Positions 33,798 to 42,508 of a stretch of DNA of 64,000 nt are shown one piece after another. The number at the start of each line of letters is the position of its first letter. The stretch's first letter is position 1. Both the position numbers and the translations under genes were made by a program. The DNA comes from a bacterium. GTDB lineage: Bacteria > Myxococcota_A > Bradymonadia > UBA7976 > UBA1532. The notes under the pieces were generated by a model. The model saw only the letters and a program-made list of their open reading frames with translations, was not told where the DNA came from and made no database searches. The stretch spans positions 333,801 through 397,800 of the forward strand of contig JAUHXC010000003.1 of NCBI GenBank assembly GCA_030427205.1, in the 5' to 3' direction.

Positions 33798-36677
33798 ATG
33801 CGTCTCTCTTCCCGCGTACTGCTGGTCGGCGCGCTGGCCGTCGGGCTCGGCGCGTGCCGCGAGCCCGCGCCCGTCGCGCCCGAGGCCGACGCCGCGGCCC
33901 CCACCGCCGAGGCGAAGCCGGTGACCGCCACCGACCGCCGCGACCCGGGCCCGCTGCTCGAGCGGCCGGTGGGCGTGCGCGAGGCGGTGCAGCGGCCGGC
34001 GGTGACCCTCGAGGTCGACGCCGTCGAGGCGGTCGACGGCGCGGTCTACCTGCGGGCGCTGGTGCCGCGCGACCCGCGCCAGGTGATCGTCGGCCCGCTC
34101 GAGCGGGCGCGGGTCGAGGTCGTCGGCGATCGCCACGGGGTCGCGGTGCCGGCGGCGCAGGGTCGGCTGCCCGATCGCCCGTGGGTCTACGTGCGGCTGG
34201 CGGGCGATGCGCCGCCGCCCGATCCGCTGGTGGTGCGCTGGCGACAGGCGGCGCTGCTCGACGGGGAGCCGGGGCAGGTGCAGATCCTGACGCTGGTCGG
34301 CGCGGCGTCGGCGGCGCCCTTCCCCCGGCTGAGCGTGCGGGTGCACGAGGCCCTCGGCCGCTGGTTCGCCGATCTGCGCGGCGGCCCGCCGACGCTGTTT
34401 CATGCCTTCGCCGCGGGGCGTCTGCCGGCGTGGCGCGCGCCGGTCGGCCGGGCGCGCAGCGCGGCCACGATCGACCTGATGCAGATCTGGAACGCCCCCT
34501 GGATGACGCTCGTGCTGCGCGACCGCGGCATGCGGCTGCCCGAGCAGGCGAGCGGCGCGGTGCCGTTGGAGCAGATCGAGCCGCCGAGACCGGTGGGCAG
34601 CCCCTGGGCCGAGCTGGCGCCGAAGGCCGCCGCGCCGGCCGATCCGTTGGCGGCCTGGGCGCCGGCCGAGTGGATCTACCTGCGCCTGACCGATCTCGCG
34701 GCCGGGCTGGCGCTGTACGACGAGGCGGCGGCGCTCTTCGGTCCGGTGGCGGCGGCGCTGACCAACGCGCCGGGGCAGCGCCGCTGGTTCGAGCGGCTGT
34801 CGGCGTCGCTGGGCCTCGACCGGGCGGCCCTCGATGCGCTGGCGGCCGCGACCGGCGGGGTGTCGATGATGCTGACCGATCCGATGATCGAGCAGGGGCC
34901 GGGCCTCGTCATGGCGTTCGAGATCACCGACGACGACGCCGCCGAGCGGGCGCTGAACCCGGCGCCCGACGCGCGGGCCGAGCGCGTGCAGATCGCCGGT
35001 CGCGTCGTCACCCGGCTGAAGGGCGCGCACGGTACGAGCTTCCGGGCGACGGTCGAGCGCGTGCAGCTGCTGTCCAACAGCGCGGGCGCGCTGGAGCGGG
35101 TCTTCGCGGCGCGCGGCGGCGAGCGCGCCCTGGCGGACGCGCCGGGCTTCGCGGTGCTGCGCGGCCGGCTGGCGGCCACGCCGGACGAGGTTTTGTTCGC
35201 GATGGCGGGCGAGGGGCAGCTGCAGCACCTCGCCGCGCCGCGCACGCGCCTGCTGGCCGCCCGCCGAGCCCGGGCGATGGGTGACCTGCGGGCGGTGGAC
35301 TTCGCCGGGTTGCTCTACGGCTGGCTCGAAGGCCGCCCTTTCGAGCCGGCGCGAGACACCGCGGCGCTGCGGGCGAGCGGCTTGCTCACCGAGGATGACC
35401 TGACCCACGACGACGGCGGCCGCATCGCCCTCGATGGCGGTGTACCGTGCTCCGCGTGGGGCTGCGCCGGGCGTGGGCGGCCGCTGATCGACCTCGCGCT
35501 CACGACGGTGAACGCGTCCGAGGCGGGGGCCTACGCCCGCCTGCGCACCGAGGCGTTCGACCGGCTGCATACCCGGGTGGCGCCGATGGCGCTGCGCGTG
35601 GTCCGGCAGGCCGATGGCTATCGGGTGGCGGCCCAGATGCTGCCCCTGCCGCGACAGCACGGCTGGCGCTGGCTGACCGGTCACTTCGGCGATCGGCGGC
35701 TGCCGGCGGCCAAGGCGACGGCGAGCGGCCTCGAAGTCGAGCTGGCGGTCGGGGCCGACGCGCCGCTGCGGGCGCAGCTCGACGCGTGGCTCGGGGAGCT
35801 GACCGGGCAGCGCGACGTGGGGCTGAACTGGCTGGGTGATTCGGTCGCGCTGGGTCTGGTCGATCGCAGCGGCGCGTGGGACGCGGTGCTCAACCTGCTC
35901 GAGCTGCCCAACGTCGAGGGCCGCCGCATCTGGCGTGATCCGGCGCAGCGCAAGCAGGTGCTCACCCGGCTGCCGCTGTCTCTGCGGGCGCCGGTCGCCG
36001 ATCGGGCGGCGCTCGATCGGGCGTTGGTCGGGGCGCGGGTCTTCGCCGACGCGCCGGGCAGCGTGGTGCAATGGCGCGACGCGGGCGTCTATCGCGGGGT
36101 GAAGGTGGCCGAGCTGCGCGAGCGGCTGTCGGACTCGGCGCATCAGGTGGGCCTCTTCTTCGGCGTCGCCGGCGAGACCCTGGTCGCCGGGGTCGAACGG
36201 GCGGTCTTCGAGGCGACGATCGATCGGGTGCTCGACGACTCGGCGCCGGCCGCCGCCGATCCGGCCGGGCCGCGGGCGCGTATCCGGCTGACGTTGGCCG
36301 ACGGGGGCTGGCTGCAGCGGGCGCTGCTCGGCGCGGTGGAGCGGTTCGCGATCGATCGCATCGCGCGGGTCCGTCAGGCCTTCGCCGTGATCGCCCGATC
36401 GGTGGCGCTGCCCGAGGCCGGTCCGGCCCGGGACGCGGCGTTGCTGCGCTGGCTGGGTCATGTGCCCCGCGGGCCGCACGGCGATCGGCCGCGGCTCGAC
36501 GCGGCGGGCGATGTGCTGCTGCCGCGCTATGGCACCGCCGTGGCGCCGCGCTGGCCGGCGGTGCCGGTCGAGGGCGATCCGCTGCTCGGGCTGGCGAGTA
36601 TCGAAGCCGACTTCAGCGTCGAGGGGCCGCCGGGCCAGACCGCGTTCGTTCTGCAGTTCGGCTGGACCCGCCGCTGA
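33798..36677 (+). CDS. Large lipoprotein of unknown function
   Basis: This 959-residue protein has a lipoprotein signal with lipobox GLGAC (Cys20), then an Ala/Pro/Glu linker. The mature protein alternates beta and helical segments rich in Ala, Arg and Leu. Two regions (about residues 290-480 and 560-750) look like repeated halves, each ending in a Gly-Val-Glu-rich strand; this resembles DUF3352-type periplasmic proteins, with low confidence. No catalytic motif is seen. A TATGCT at 33754-33759 may be its -10. Probably anchored in the outer membrane facing the periplasm. Confidence 0.65.
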   Translation: MRLSSRVLLVGALAVGLGACREPAPVAPEADAAAPTAEAKPVTATDRRDPGPLLERPVGVREAVQRPAVTLEVDAVEAVDGAVYLRALVPRDPRQVIVGPLERARVEVVGDRHGVAVPAAQGRLPDRPWVYVRLAGDAPPPDPLVVRWRQAALLDGEPGQVQILTLVGAASAAPFPRLSVRVHEALGRWFADLRGGPPTLFHAFAAGRLPAWRAPVGRARSAATIDLMQIWNAPWMTLVLRDRGMRLPEQASGAVPLEQIEPPRPVGSPWAELAPKAAAPADPLAAWAPAEWIYLRLTDLAAGLALYDEAAALFGPVAAALTNAPGQRRWFERLSASLGLDRAALDALAAATGGVSMMLTDPMIEQGPGLVMAFEITDDDAAERALNPAPDARAERVQIAGRVVTRLKGAHGTSFRATVERVQLLSNSAGALERVFAARGGERALADAPGFAVLRGRLAATPDEVLFAMAGEGQLQHLAAPRTRLLAARRARAMGDLRAVDFAGLLYGWLEGRPFEPARDTAALRASGLLTEDDLTHDDGGRIALDGGVPCSAWGCAGRGRPLIDLALTTVNASEAGAYARLRTEAFDRLHTRVAPMALRVVRQADGYRVAAQMLPLPRQHGWRWLTGHFGDRRLPAAKATASGLEVELAVGADAPLRAQLDAWLGELTGQRDVGLNWLGDSVALGLVDRSGAWDAVLNLLELPNVEGRRIWRDPAQRKQVLTRLPLSLRAPVADRAALDRALVGARVFADAPGSVVQWRDAGVYRGVKVAELRERLSDSAHQVGLFFGVAGETLVAGVERAVFEATIDRVLDDSAPAAADPAGPRARIRLTLADGGWLQRALLGAVERFAIDRIARVRQAFAVIARSVALPEAGPARDAALLRWLGHVPRGPHGDRPRLDAAGDVLLPRYGTAVAPRWPAVPVEGDPLLGLASIEADFSVEGPPGQTAFVLQFGWTRR

Positions 36678-36953
36678 TCGGCGCGGCCGATCGGGAGTCG
36701 GGTTCACCCTGCCGTGCGGCTGGGGCACGGCCGGCGAGCGGGCGCCTGCGGCGGGGCGTCGCGGGCGCCGGCGGGGCGAATTCAATCGAATCCACCGCAT
36801 AGGGGCGGTTTCTGGGGGTTTCTCGGGGGTCTGCAGGGTTTCTGGCGGCAGCCACGGGCTCGAACGGCGCCGGATGCACGGCGCGCAGGATGTTCGGCAC
36901 GGGCATTGCTCTTGGTGTCGGGCAACACCATCGACCCGACCAGGAGCCGACCC

Positions 36954-37676
36954 ATGCGCGCTCTTCGCCTTCTGCCCCACGCCCTGACCCTCGGCAACCT
37001 GATGGCCGGCACGCTGGCCATCGGCTTCATCATCGCCGGCCACCCGCTGTGGCACGCCGCGCTGCTGGTGGGCCTGGCCCTCGTCTGCGACCTCTTCGAC
37101 GGGCGCGCCGCGCGGGCCCTGGGCACCGACGCCGCCTTCGGCGCTCAGCTCGACTCGTTGTCCGACCTCGTCTCGTTCGGCGTGGCCCCGGCCCTCGCGC
37201 TGCACACCTGGAAGCTCGCCGAGCTGGGCCCCCTGGGCACCCTCGCCGCCGGCGCGCTGGTGGCCGCCGCCGCGACCCGCCTCGCCCGCTTCACCGTGGC
37301 CGCCGGCGACAAGCCGAAGGCCGCGCAGCCGAGCGGCCCGGCCCGGTTCAGCGGGCTGGCGGTGACCATCCCCGCCGCGATCGCCCTCGGCGCCACCGCC
37401 GCCGACCTGCCGCTGAGCCCGGCCGCCGCCGGCATCCTCGCGGTGGCGCTCGCCGGGCTGATGGTCAGCCGTATTCCGTATCGCAGCTTCAAGGACCGCT
37501 CGGCGCTGGTCGTCGTGGGGCCGGCGCTCGCGATCCTCGCGGTGGCCATCGTCGCGCTGCAGAGCCCGGTCGCCGGCTTCGGCTTCGCCTTTGCGCTCGG
37601 CGGCGCGGCCTACGCCCTCAGCGGGCCGGTCTCGGTCGTCAAGCGCCGCGCCCGCGCCCGCTTGCAGCACGCTTGA
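36954..37676 (+). CDS. pssA: CDP-diacylglycerol-serine O-phosphatidyltransferase
   Basis: The protein is 240 residues from ATG 36954, preceded by AGGAG at 8 bases. It is polytopic with a full CDP-alcohol phosphotransferase motif, DG-x2-AR-x8-G-x3-D-x3-D, in FDGRAARALGTDAAFGAQLD then SLSD. The N-terminal LLPHALTLGNLMAGTLAI is typical of the type II PssA. It makes phosphatidylserine from CDP-DAG and serine at the inner membrane. No psd gene is adjacent. Other CDP-alcohol transferases share the motif, but length and the TLGN start favour PssA. Confidence 0.88.
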   Translation: MRALRLLPHALTLGNLMAGTLAIGFIIAGHPLWHAALLVGLALVCDLFDGRAARALGTDAAFGAQLDSLSDLVSFGVAPALALHTWKLAELGPLGTLAAGALVAAAATRLARFTVAAGDKPKAAQPSGPARFSGLAVTIPAAIALGATAADLPLSPAAAGILAVALAGLMVSRIPYRSFKDRSALVVVGPALAILAVAIVALQSPVAGFGFAFALGGAAYALSGPVSVVKRRARARLQHA

Positions 37677-37677
37677 C

Positions 37678-37693
37678 CCGCCCGAGCGGGCGG
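37678..37693. terminator. GC-rich stem-loop between convergent genes
   Basis: CCGCCC-GAGC-GGGCGG begins 2 bases after the pssA stop and ends 2 bases before the WD40 gene stop. It is a perfect 6-bp stem (7 if the loop closes) without a T-run. A bidirectional terminator is plausible. Confidence 0.4.
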
Positions 37694-37694
37694 C

Positions 37695-38528
37695 TCAGCC
37701 CAGCGACCATACCCGCACCCGCCCGTCGCCGGCGCCGCAGTACAGGCGCCCGCCATCCGCCGACCAGACGACGCCGAACAGGCCCTTGAGCCGGCTCTTG
37801 ATCGTGCCGACCGCCCGCCCCGTCTGCCGATCGAAGATGCGCACCTGATAGGCCATGCTCAACGCGACGCGCTCGCCGTCGGGGCTGATGCGCAGCGCCT
37901 GGGGCAAGGCCCCGTCGGCCGGAACCCGCCAGCTCGCGTCCCCCGTGGGCGACCACGCCCCGACCGTGCCGTCTTCGAAGACCGCGCAGGCCCCCGCGTC
38001 GTCGCTGTCGAGCGCCACCACCGCCGCCGTGCGCGCCCAGCGGCGGGTGCGACCGCCGACGGTGGGCATCCAGACCAGCCCGTCGGCGGCCCCGGCCACC
38101 ACGCCCTCGCCGAGCACCGTGAAGCAGCGGATATCGTCGTCGAGCCGCGGCAGGCGGCGCACCAGCTCGCCGGTCTGTGGATCGTGCACGCAGATGCGCC
38201 CGCGGCTCGAGTTGCCCACCAGCAGGCCGCCGGCCAGCCGGCCGTCGATGCGCCGGGTGATGGCGTACAGCGGGCGTCCCTCGACGGCGGTCCATACCCG
38301 CAGCGTGCGATCGCCGCCCACGCTGGCGATGCGCCCGTCGGCCACCTGCACGCCGCGTACGCCCTTGCCGTGGGCGTCGACCGCGGACAGCTCGATCCAA
38401 TGGGCCGGATCCCAACGGCGCAGGTGCCCGTCGGCGCCACCGGTGACGAGTGTACCGTCGGGCAGACGGTCGATGGCCGGCACCGCTCGTGAATCGGCGA
38501 CGAAGGTATGCAGCAATTCGGTCTTCAC
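37695..38528 (-). CDS. WD40-repeat protein
   Basis: The protein is 277 residues from GTG 38528, which has GGGGAG 6 bases upstream; an upstream GTG at 38555 is possible. Consecutive WD40 blades are visible: TLVTGGADGHLRRWDPA, RIASVGGDRTLRVWTA, RICVHDPQTG, VYQVRIFDRQTGRAV-like and LYCGAGDGRVRVWSLG at the very end. A single beta-propeller of about six or seven blades with no other domain or signal, so a cytoplasmic interaction scaffold. It is unrelated in sequence detail to the near-identical WD40 repeats at the window end. Confidence 0.85.
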   Translation of the reverse strand: MKTELLHTFVADSRAVPAIDRLPDGTLVTGGADGHLRRWDPAHWIELSAVDAHGKGVRGVQVADGRIASVGGDRTLRVWTAVEGRPLYAITRRIDGRLAGGLLVGNSSRGRICVHDPQTGELVRRLPRLDDDIRCFTVLGEGVVAGAADGLVWMPTVGGRTRRWARTAAVVALDSDDAGACAVFEDGTVGAWSPTGDASWRVPADGALPQALRISPDGERVALSMAYQVRIFDRQTGRAVGTIKSRLKGLFGVVWSADGGRLYCGAGDGRVRVWSLG

Positions 38529-38605
38529 ATGCGCTCCCCGTCGGGGGCTCCCCACCCCGACTCGATGACTAGGGATCGAGAGGGGTGAAGTGTCCTCTCG
38601 GAGCG

Positions 38606-39418
38606 TCAGATTTTCGGCGCCGAGGCCGGATCTTCGATCAAAGCCCGCACCTGCTCCAGGCTGCGCCCGGCGTAGAAGCCGTCGGCGATGCGCTCGTCGT
38701 AGGTGTACTTCAGGGTCATGCGCGCCCCGTCGGCTTCATGACGGATGCGGCCCATCACGCAGAAGATCGGGCATGTGCCCCACTCCCACAGGTGGTGGTA
38801 GGCCGCGTCGAGCCCCACCGAGCCCAGGTTGGCCACGAAGGCCGAACAGAACAGCGGATCGGGCTCGATCATCGCCCGCGGCAAGAGCCCCCAGCGGTCG
38901 AGGCGCTTGCCGGCCCAGATCACCGCTCGCAGCAGCGGGCCCGGCAGCCGCAGCAGCAGCGAGATCTCCTTCTCCGAGGCGCTGATCTCGCCCGCCCGGC
39001 CGGCGCGGACCGGCGGGTGTATGCCCGCGACGAAGGCCGCCAGCCCCGCGTCGGGCTCGAACGGCCGCTTGATGGTCATGATCGGCGCGTCGTCGGCGAA
39101 GGCCTTCTTGGCGCTGAACGACAGCCAGACGCCCCGGCGCTGCCACAGCTTGCCGCCGGCGGTGAAGCGGTTGAGCGTCGGCCGCTCGTGGAGCGTGCGC
39201 CCGATGGCCCACAGCACCACGTGGAAGAGGGTGATGCGGTCGGCGTCCGGTCCGCGCTCGGCGTTGAGCGCGTCGAGCCAGGCCAGCGCCCGGCCGACCT
39301 CGACCTCCTGGGCGTAGTAGACCAGCGACTCACCCCGGGTCGGGGTGATGTACTGCATCATGCGGCGCACGGCGCCGACGTCGCGGACGAGGGTGGCATC
39401 GGGGCGGCGACCGAACAT
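38606..39418 (-). CDS. 2-oxoacid dehydrogenase E2-like acyltransferase domain protein, catalytic His replaced
   Basis: The protein is about 270 residues from ATG 39418 (ATG 39430 also in frame, but it abuts a hairpin). It starts MFGRRPDATLVRDVGAVRRM, a start seen in stand-alone CAT-like acyltransferases, and lacks lipoyl and E1/E3-binding domains. Near the C-terminus KYTYDERIADGFYAGRSL corresponds to the HxxxDG active site, but Glu replaces the His that activates CoA. FCSAFVANLGSVGLDAAYHH fits the substrate-channel strand. It may use another base or have lost catalysis. Confidence 0.72.
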   Translation of the reverse strand: MFGRRPDATLVRDVGAVRRMMQYITPTRGESLVYYAQEVEVGRALAWLDALNAERGPDADRITLFHVVLWAIGRTLHERPTLNRFTAGGKLWQRRGVWLSFSAKKAFADDAPIMTIKRPFEPDAGLAAFVAGIHPPVRAGRAGEISASEKEISLLLRLPGPLLRAVIWAGKRLDRWGLLPRAMIEPDPLFCSAFVANLGSVGLDAAYHHLWEWGTCPIFCVMGRIRHEADGARMTLKYTYDERIADGFYAGRSLEQVRALIEDPASAPKI

Positions 39419-39430
39419 GGCGCCGAGCAT

Positions 39431-39452
39431 GACCCGCCCGCCGCGGCGGGTC
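39431..39452 (-). terminator. Intercistronic stem-loop
   Basis: GACCCGCC-CGCCGC-GGCGGGTC, an 8-bp perfect stem with a 6-base loop, overlaps the stop of the FGE-RCC1 gene and ends one base before the ATG at 39430 of the next gene. It could terminate or attenuate read-through and argues for the internal start at 39418. Confidence 0.4.
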
Positions 39453-41583
39453 AATGCGCGCCCCGCCCGCGCGGCGGGCGATCAGCGGGCGCGATTGCCA
39501 CCGGGCGGCGGCGGGCGATGCGGGTGCCGTCGCCGAGCTGGCCGTGGTCGTTCTCGCCCCAGCAGTAGAGCGCGCCGTGGGTATCGCCGCGCGCCCGGCC
39601 GACAATGGCGCACAGGTGATGCCGCCCGCCGTCCGCCGCGAGCACCGGACCGGGCAGCCCCTCGACCTTCGCCGGGCGGGTGCGGCTGGCGATCGTGCCG
39701 TCGCCGAGCTGACCGCCGTGGTTGTCGCCCCAGCACCACAGCGAGCCGTCCGCGCGGATGACGCAGGTGAAGTCCTGACCGTCGACCAGCAGCCGGGCGT
39801 CGTCGATGCCCGGCACGGGCAGCGCCAGCGGCATCTCGGTGGGCCCCAGCCGTCGATCGCGGGACAGGTCGCGGCGGATCTCGGGCGGCAGGTCGGCCCG
39901 CTCCCGGGGCGACGGCTGGCCGGTGGCGCCGTAGGTGGCCCGACCCCAGCAGCTCACCTGCCCCGACCGATGCAGCGCGCAGGTATGGTGGCTGCCGGCG
40001 GCCAGATCGACCACCGGGCCCATGCGATCGAGCAGCGGCGGGAACGCCATGCCGGCCAGCGACGCCGCGCCGGCCCGCACCGGCAGCGGGCGCTTCTCGT
40101 CGCCATCCACCCCCAGCTGGCCGGTGGGGTTGTCGCCCCAGCACCACGGCTGGCCCGCGCGATCGACCGCGCAGCCGTGCGCGTGCCCCACCGCCAGATC
40201 GACCGCGTCGAGCAGCCCGGCGTCCATGTCGTCGGGATCGAGCAGCAGGCGCATGTGCTCGGCGCCCGGCGCCGCGCAGGCGATACGGCCCGGCGGCCCG
40301 CCGCGAAACACGTAGAACGGGTCGGCGTCGAAGTCCAGCCGCGGCGGCCCCGTCGGCGCCGGGCCCGTGATGCCGCACAGCGAACGACCGACGGCGAACT
40401 GCCCCAAGGCGGCCACCGCGTTGAGCTTGCCCCAGCAGCGGGTCCAGCCGTCGGGCCGGTGGGCGCAGGTCGCCAGCGGACCGGCTTCGATCCCGTCCAG
40501 GCGCGGCCCGTCGAAGGCGCGCGGGCGCAGGCTGTGCAGCCGCGGCCGGCGGATGGGCTCGGGCGCTAGCTGATTCCAGGTGTCGTCGCCCCAGCACCAG
40601 CCGCGCCCGGCGAGGTCGACGGCGCAGGTATGGGCCTCGCCGGCGGCCACGTCGAGCACCGGCCACGGCTCGACGGTGGCCGGCGGCGGCTGCGCCGAGG
40701 GTGTCGGCGTGCGCGGGCCGAGGCTCAGGGCGCAGCGCACCCCGATGCCGGTGTCGGTGATCTCGGGGTGGCGATCGGCGCGGAAGGTGGCCGGCACGGT
40801 GTGGCCGAACATCGACTCCAGCCCGCGCAGCGCCTTGCGGGTGCCGTCGGGGTCACCGGTCGGGTCGCGCGCGGCGAGCCGGGCGTAGCCGTCGACGGTG
40901 TACCAGTCGGCGACCCACTGCTTGACGCTGCCGATGAGGTCTTCGACGCCTTCGGGGGTCGCGCCGCCACGCAGCACCCGGTCGGTCGGGCCCCACGGAT
41001 ACAGCCGCCCCGCGGTGCCCCGCGCGGCGCGGACCCACTCGGCCTCGGTCGGCAGGCGGCGCCCCGCCCAGCGGCAGTAGGCCCCGGCCTGGGTCCAGGT
41101 GACGCCGACCACCGGCCGCTCGGCCTTCTCGTCGGGCTCGAAGAACGCCCACTCCGCCGGCTCTTCGCAGCCGCCGGCCTTCACGCAGGCGGCGTACTGC
41201 CCCTGGGTCACCGGCCGCCGCTCGATGGCGAAAGCGCTCAGCGTGATCGTGCGCACCGGCTCGCGGTCGTCGGCGCACAGCGGCAGCTCGCCGGTGCAGC
41301 CCATCACGAACGGCCCGGCGGGGAAGGAGACCATGTCGGCCGGCGCCGGCGGGCCGGGCGGACCGGGCGGCGGCCCCGGCGGCTCCGGCGGCGGTGTCGG
41401 CGGGCCGGAGACGACGACGTCCGCCCCGCCCCGGACCTCGACCAGCGTGGGCAGGGCCTCGGTCGGCGCGGGCGGCTTCGGGGCCCCGCCCGCGAGCCCG
41501 GAGACGACGAGGCACAGCGCCGCCAGCCCGATGCCGACGGGCCGCGGTGGGCGTCTGCGCAGGTATGGGATCGCGGCTTGCAC
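39451..41583 (-). CDS. FGE-sulfatase/SUMF1-like domain fused to RCC1-like repeats
   Basis: The protein is about 710 residues from GTG 41583 (no clear ribosome binding site, so the start is uncertain). There is a hydrophobic N-terminal signal/anchor (GIGLAALCLVVSGLAGG), then a Pro-rich spacer and a formylglycine-generating-enzyme-like domain (about residues 60-270). Its motifs are PAGPFVMGC, IERRPVTQGQYAACV, YCRWAGRRLPTEAEW and ARGTAGRLYPWG. The second half holds six RCC1-like blades marked by Cys pairs: CAVDRAGQPWCWGDNPTGQL, CVIRADGSLWCWGDNHGGQL and others. The Cys pairs could form disulfides, consistent with export. The FGE fold may be a structural or binding domain rather than an enzyme. 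Confidence 0.82.
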   Translation of the reverse strand: MQAAIPYLRRRPPRPVGIGLAALCLVVSGLAGGAPKPPAPTEALPTLVEVRGGADVVVSGPPTPPPEPPGPPPGPPGPPAPADMVSFPAGPFVMGCTGELPLCADDREPVRTITLSAFAIERRPVTQGQYAACVKAGGCEEPAEWAFFEPDEKAERPVVGVTWTQAGAYCRWAGRRLPTEAEWVRAARGTAGRLYPWGPTDRVLRGGATPEGVEDLIGSVKQWVADWYTVDGYARLAARDPTGDPDGTRKALRGLESMFGHTVPATFRADRHPEITDTGIGVRCALSLGPRTPTPSAQPPPATVEPWPVLDVAAGEAHTCAVDLAGRGWCWGDDTWNQLAPEPIRRPRLHSLRPRAFDGPRLDGIEAGPLATCAHRPDGWTRCWGKLNAVAALGQFAVGRSLCGITGPAPTGPPRLDFDADPFYVFRGGPPGRIACAAPGAEHMRLLLDPDDMDAGLLDAVDLAVGHAHGCAVDRAGQPWCWGDNPTGQLGVDGDEKRPLPVRAGAASLAGMAFPPLLDRMGPVVDLAAGSHHTCALHRSGQVSCWGRATYGATGQPSPRERADLPPEIRRDLSRDRRLGPTEMPLALPVPGIDDARLLVDGQDFTCVIRADGSLWCWGDNHGGQLGDGTIASRTRPAKVEGLPGPVLAADGGRHHLCAIVGRARGDTHGALYCWGENDHGQLGDGTRIARRRPVAIAPADRPPRGRGAH

Positions 41584-41693
41584 GACGATCTGACTACCAC
41601 GGGGGCCCGGCGAGAGGTACTCGCCCCGTGCGCCCGGGCGGGCCCGACGACGGCGCCCGCCGCGGAGTGCTGTCCGGGGCCGCGCCGATCGGC

Positions 41694-41699
41694 TATACA
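41694..41699 (+). promoter_or_regulatory. Candidate -10 of the phosphate-transport operon
   Basis: TATACA, a close match to TATAAT, stands 76 bases before the DUF47 ATG. CTGTCC at 41670-41675 is a weak -35 with 18 bases spacing. The region between holds only the leader. Confidence 0.35.
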
Positions 41700-41775
41700 G
41701 CGATCGTTCGAGAGGGCGAGGCAGGCGGATGAGCCGTCGGCGGCGTCCACGCTCGGCCGCCGAAGGAGCAGCGCC

Positions 41776-42450
41776 ATGCGCATCCCCATCGGTCGGCTCT
41801 TCGGCCGCAACCCGTTCCCCGCACTCGGCGCGCTGATGCAGGCGGTCTGCACCTGCACCGACGAGGTGCCGGGGCTCATCGAGGCCCTGATCGCCGACGA
41901 CCAGGACGCGGTGCGCGTCATCGCCAAGCAGATCAGCCAGCTCGAGGCCGACGCCGACCAGGCCAAGACCGAGCTGCGCGACAAGCTGCCCGGCAGCCTC
42001 TTCCTGCCCGTCGACCGGCGCGACCTGCTGCAGCTCGTCAGCCAGATCGACGCCATCGCCGACTGCGCCGAAGACGTCGGCGTGCTCTTGACCCTGCGCC
42101 CGCTGACCGTGCCCGCGCCCATGGCCGGGCTCCTGCGGCGCTACCTCGAGGCGGTGATGCTGACGGTGGCCTGCGCCGGCGAGGTCGTCGAAGGGGTGCA
42201 GGCGCTCTTGTCGAGCGGCTTCGGCGGCAGCTCCGCCGAGCGCACCCGCGACCTCATCCGCGAGCTCGGGCGGCGGGAGCACGAGGCCGACAAGCTGCAG
42301 GACCAGATCGCCAAGGTGCTCTTCTCGCTGGAGGACGAGCTCAAGCCGATGGCCATCTTCATGTGGACCAAGGTGCTCAACAAGCTGGGCGACATGGCCA
42401 ATCACGCAGAGAACGTCGGCGATCGGGTGAGGCTCTTTTTGGCCCGATGA
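41776..42450 (+). CDS. DUF47/PhoU-like regulator of PiT phosphate transporter
   Basis: The protein is 224 residues from ATG 41776, with an ideal AAGGAG at 7 bases. It is all-helical, starting MRIPIGRLFGRNPFPALG, with LPVDRRDLLQLVSQIDAIAD and an acidic metal-binding EADKLQDQIAKVLF near the end. This matches the TIGR00153/DUF47 family, PhoU-like proteins encoded next to PiT transporters and thought to control phosphate uptake. The PiT gene follows by 58 bases, separated by a hairpin. Confidence 0.92.
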   Translation: MRIPIGRLFGRNPFPALGALMQAVCTCTDEVPGLIEALIADDQDAVRVIAKQISQLEADADQAKTELRDKLPGSLFLPVDRRDLLQLVSQIDAIADCAEDVGVLLTLRPLTVPAPMAGLLRRYLEAVMLTVACAGEVVEGVQALLSSGFGGSSAERTRDLIRELGRREHEADKLQDQIAKVLFSLEDELKPMAIFMWTKVLNKLGDMANHAENVGDRVRLFLAR

Positions 42451-42470
42451 CGGCGAACATCTGCACATTC

Positions 42471-42490
42471 GCCGGCCGGGTATGGCCGGC
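42471..42490 (+). other. Intercistronic hairpin
   Basis: GCCGGCC-GGGTAT-GGCCGGC, a 7-bp stem with a 6-base loop, lies between the DUF47 and PiT genes. An ATG at 42482 sits in its loop, which makes that start unlikely and supports GTG 42509. It may stabilise or attenuate the transcript. Confidence 0.4.
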
Positions 42491-42508
42491 AGGGCAGCGG
42501 AGGCAGGC

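Noticed and set aside
36778..36802. TTCAATCGAATCC, resembling a tRNA T-arm
   Set aside because: No acceptor stem, D-arm or anticodon arm can be drawn around it.
36678..36953. 276-base intergenic region upstream of pssA, inspected for a gene or riboswitch
   Set aside because: Only the pssA ribosome binding site is convincing; G-rich runs (GGTTTCTGGGGGTTTCTCGG) form no clear fold or gene.
33627..37670. A 1347-codon open frame on the minus strand opposite the large lipoprotein and pssA
   Set aside because: Its translation is Arg/Gly/Pro/His-rich with no domain, and the opposite strand holds genes with a lipobox and a complete CDP-alcohol transferase motif. Long antisense frames are expected at this GC content.
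42482..42508. ATG start for the PiT transporter
   Set aside because: It sits in the loop of a 7-bp hairpin without a ribosome binding site, whereas GTG 42509 has GCGGAGG at ideal distance.
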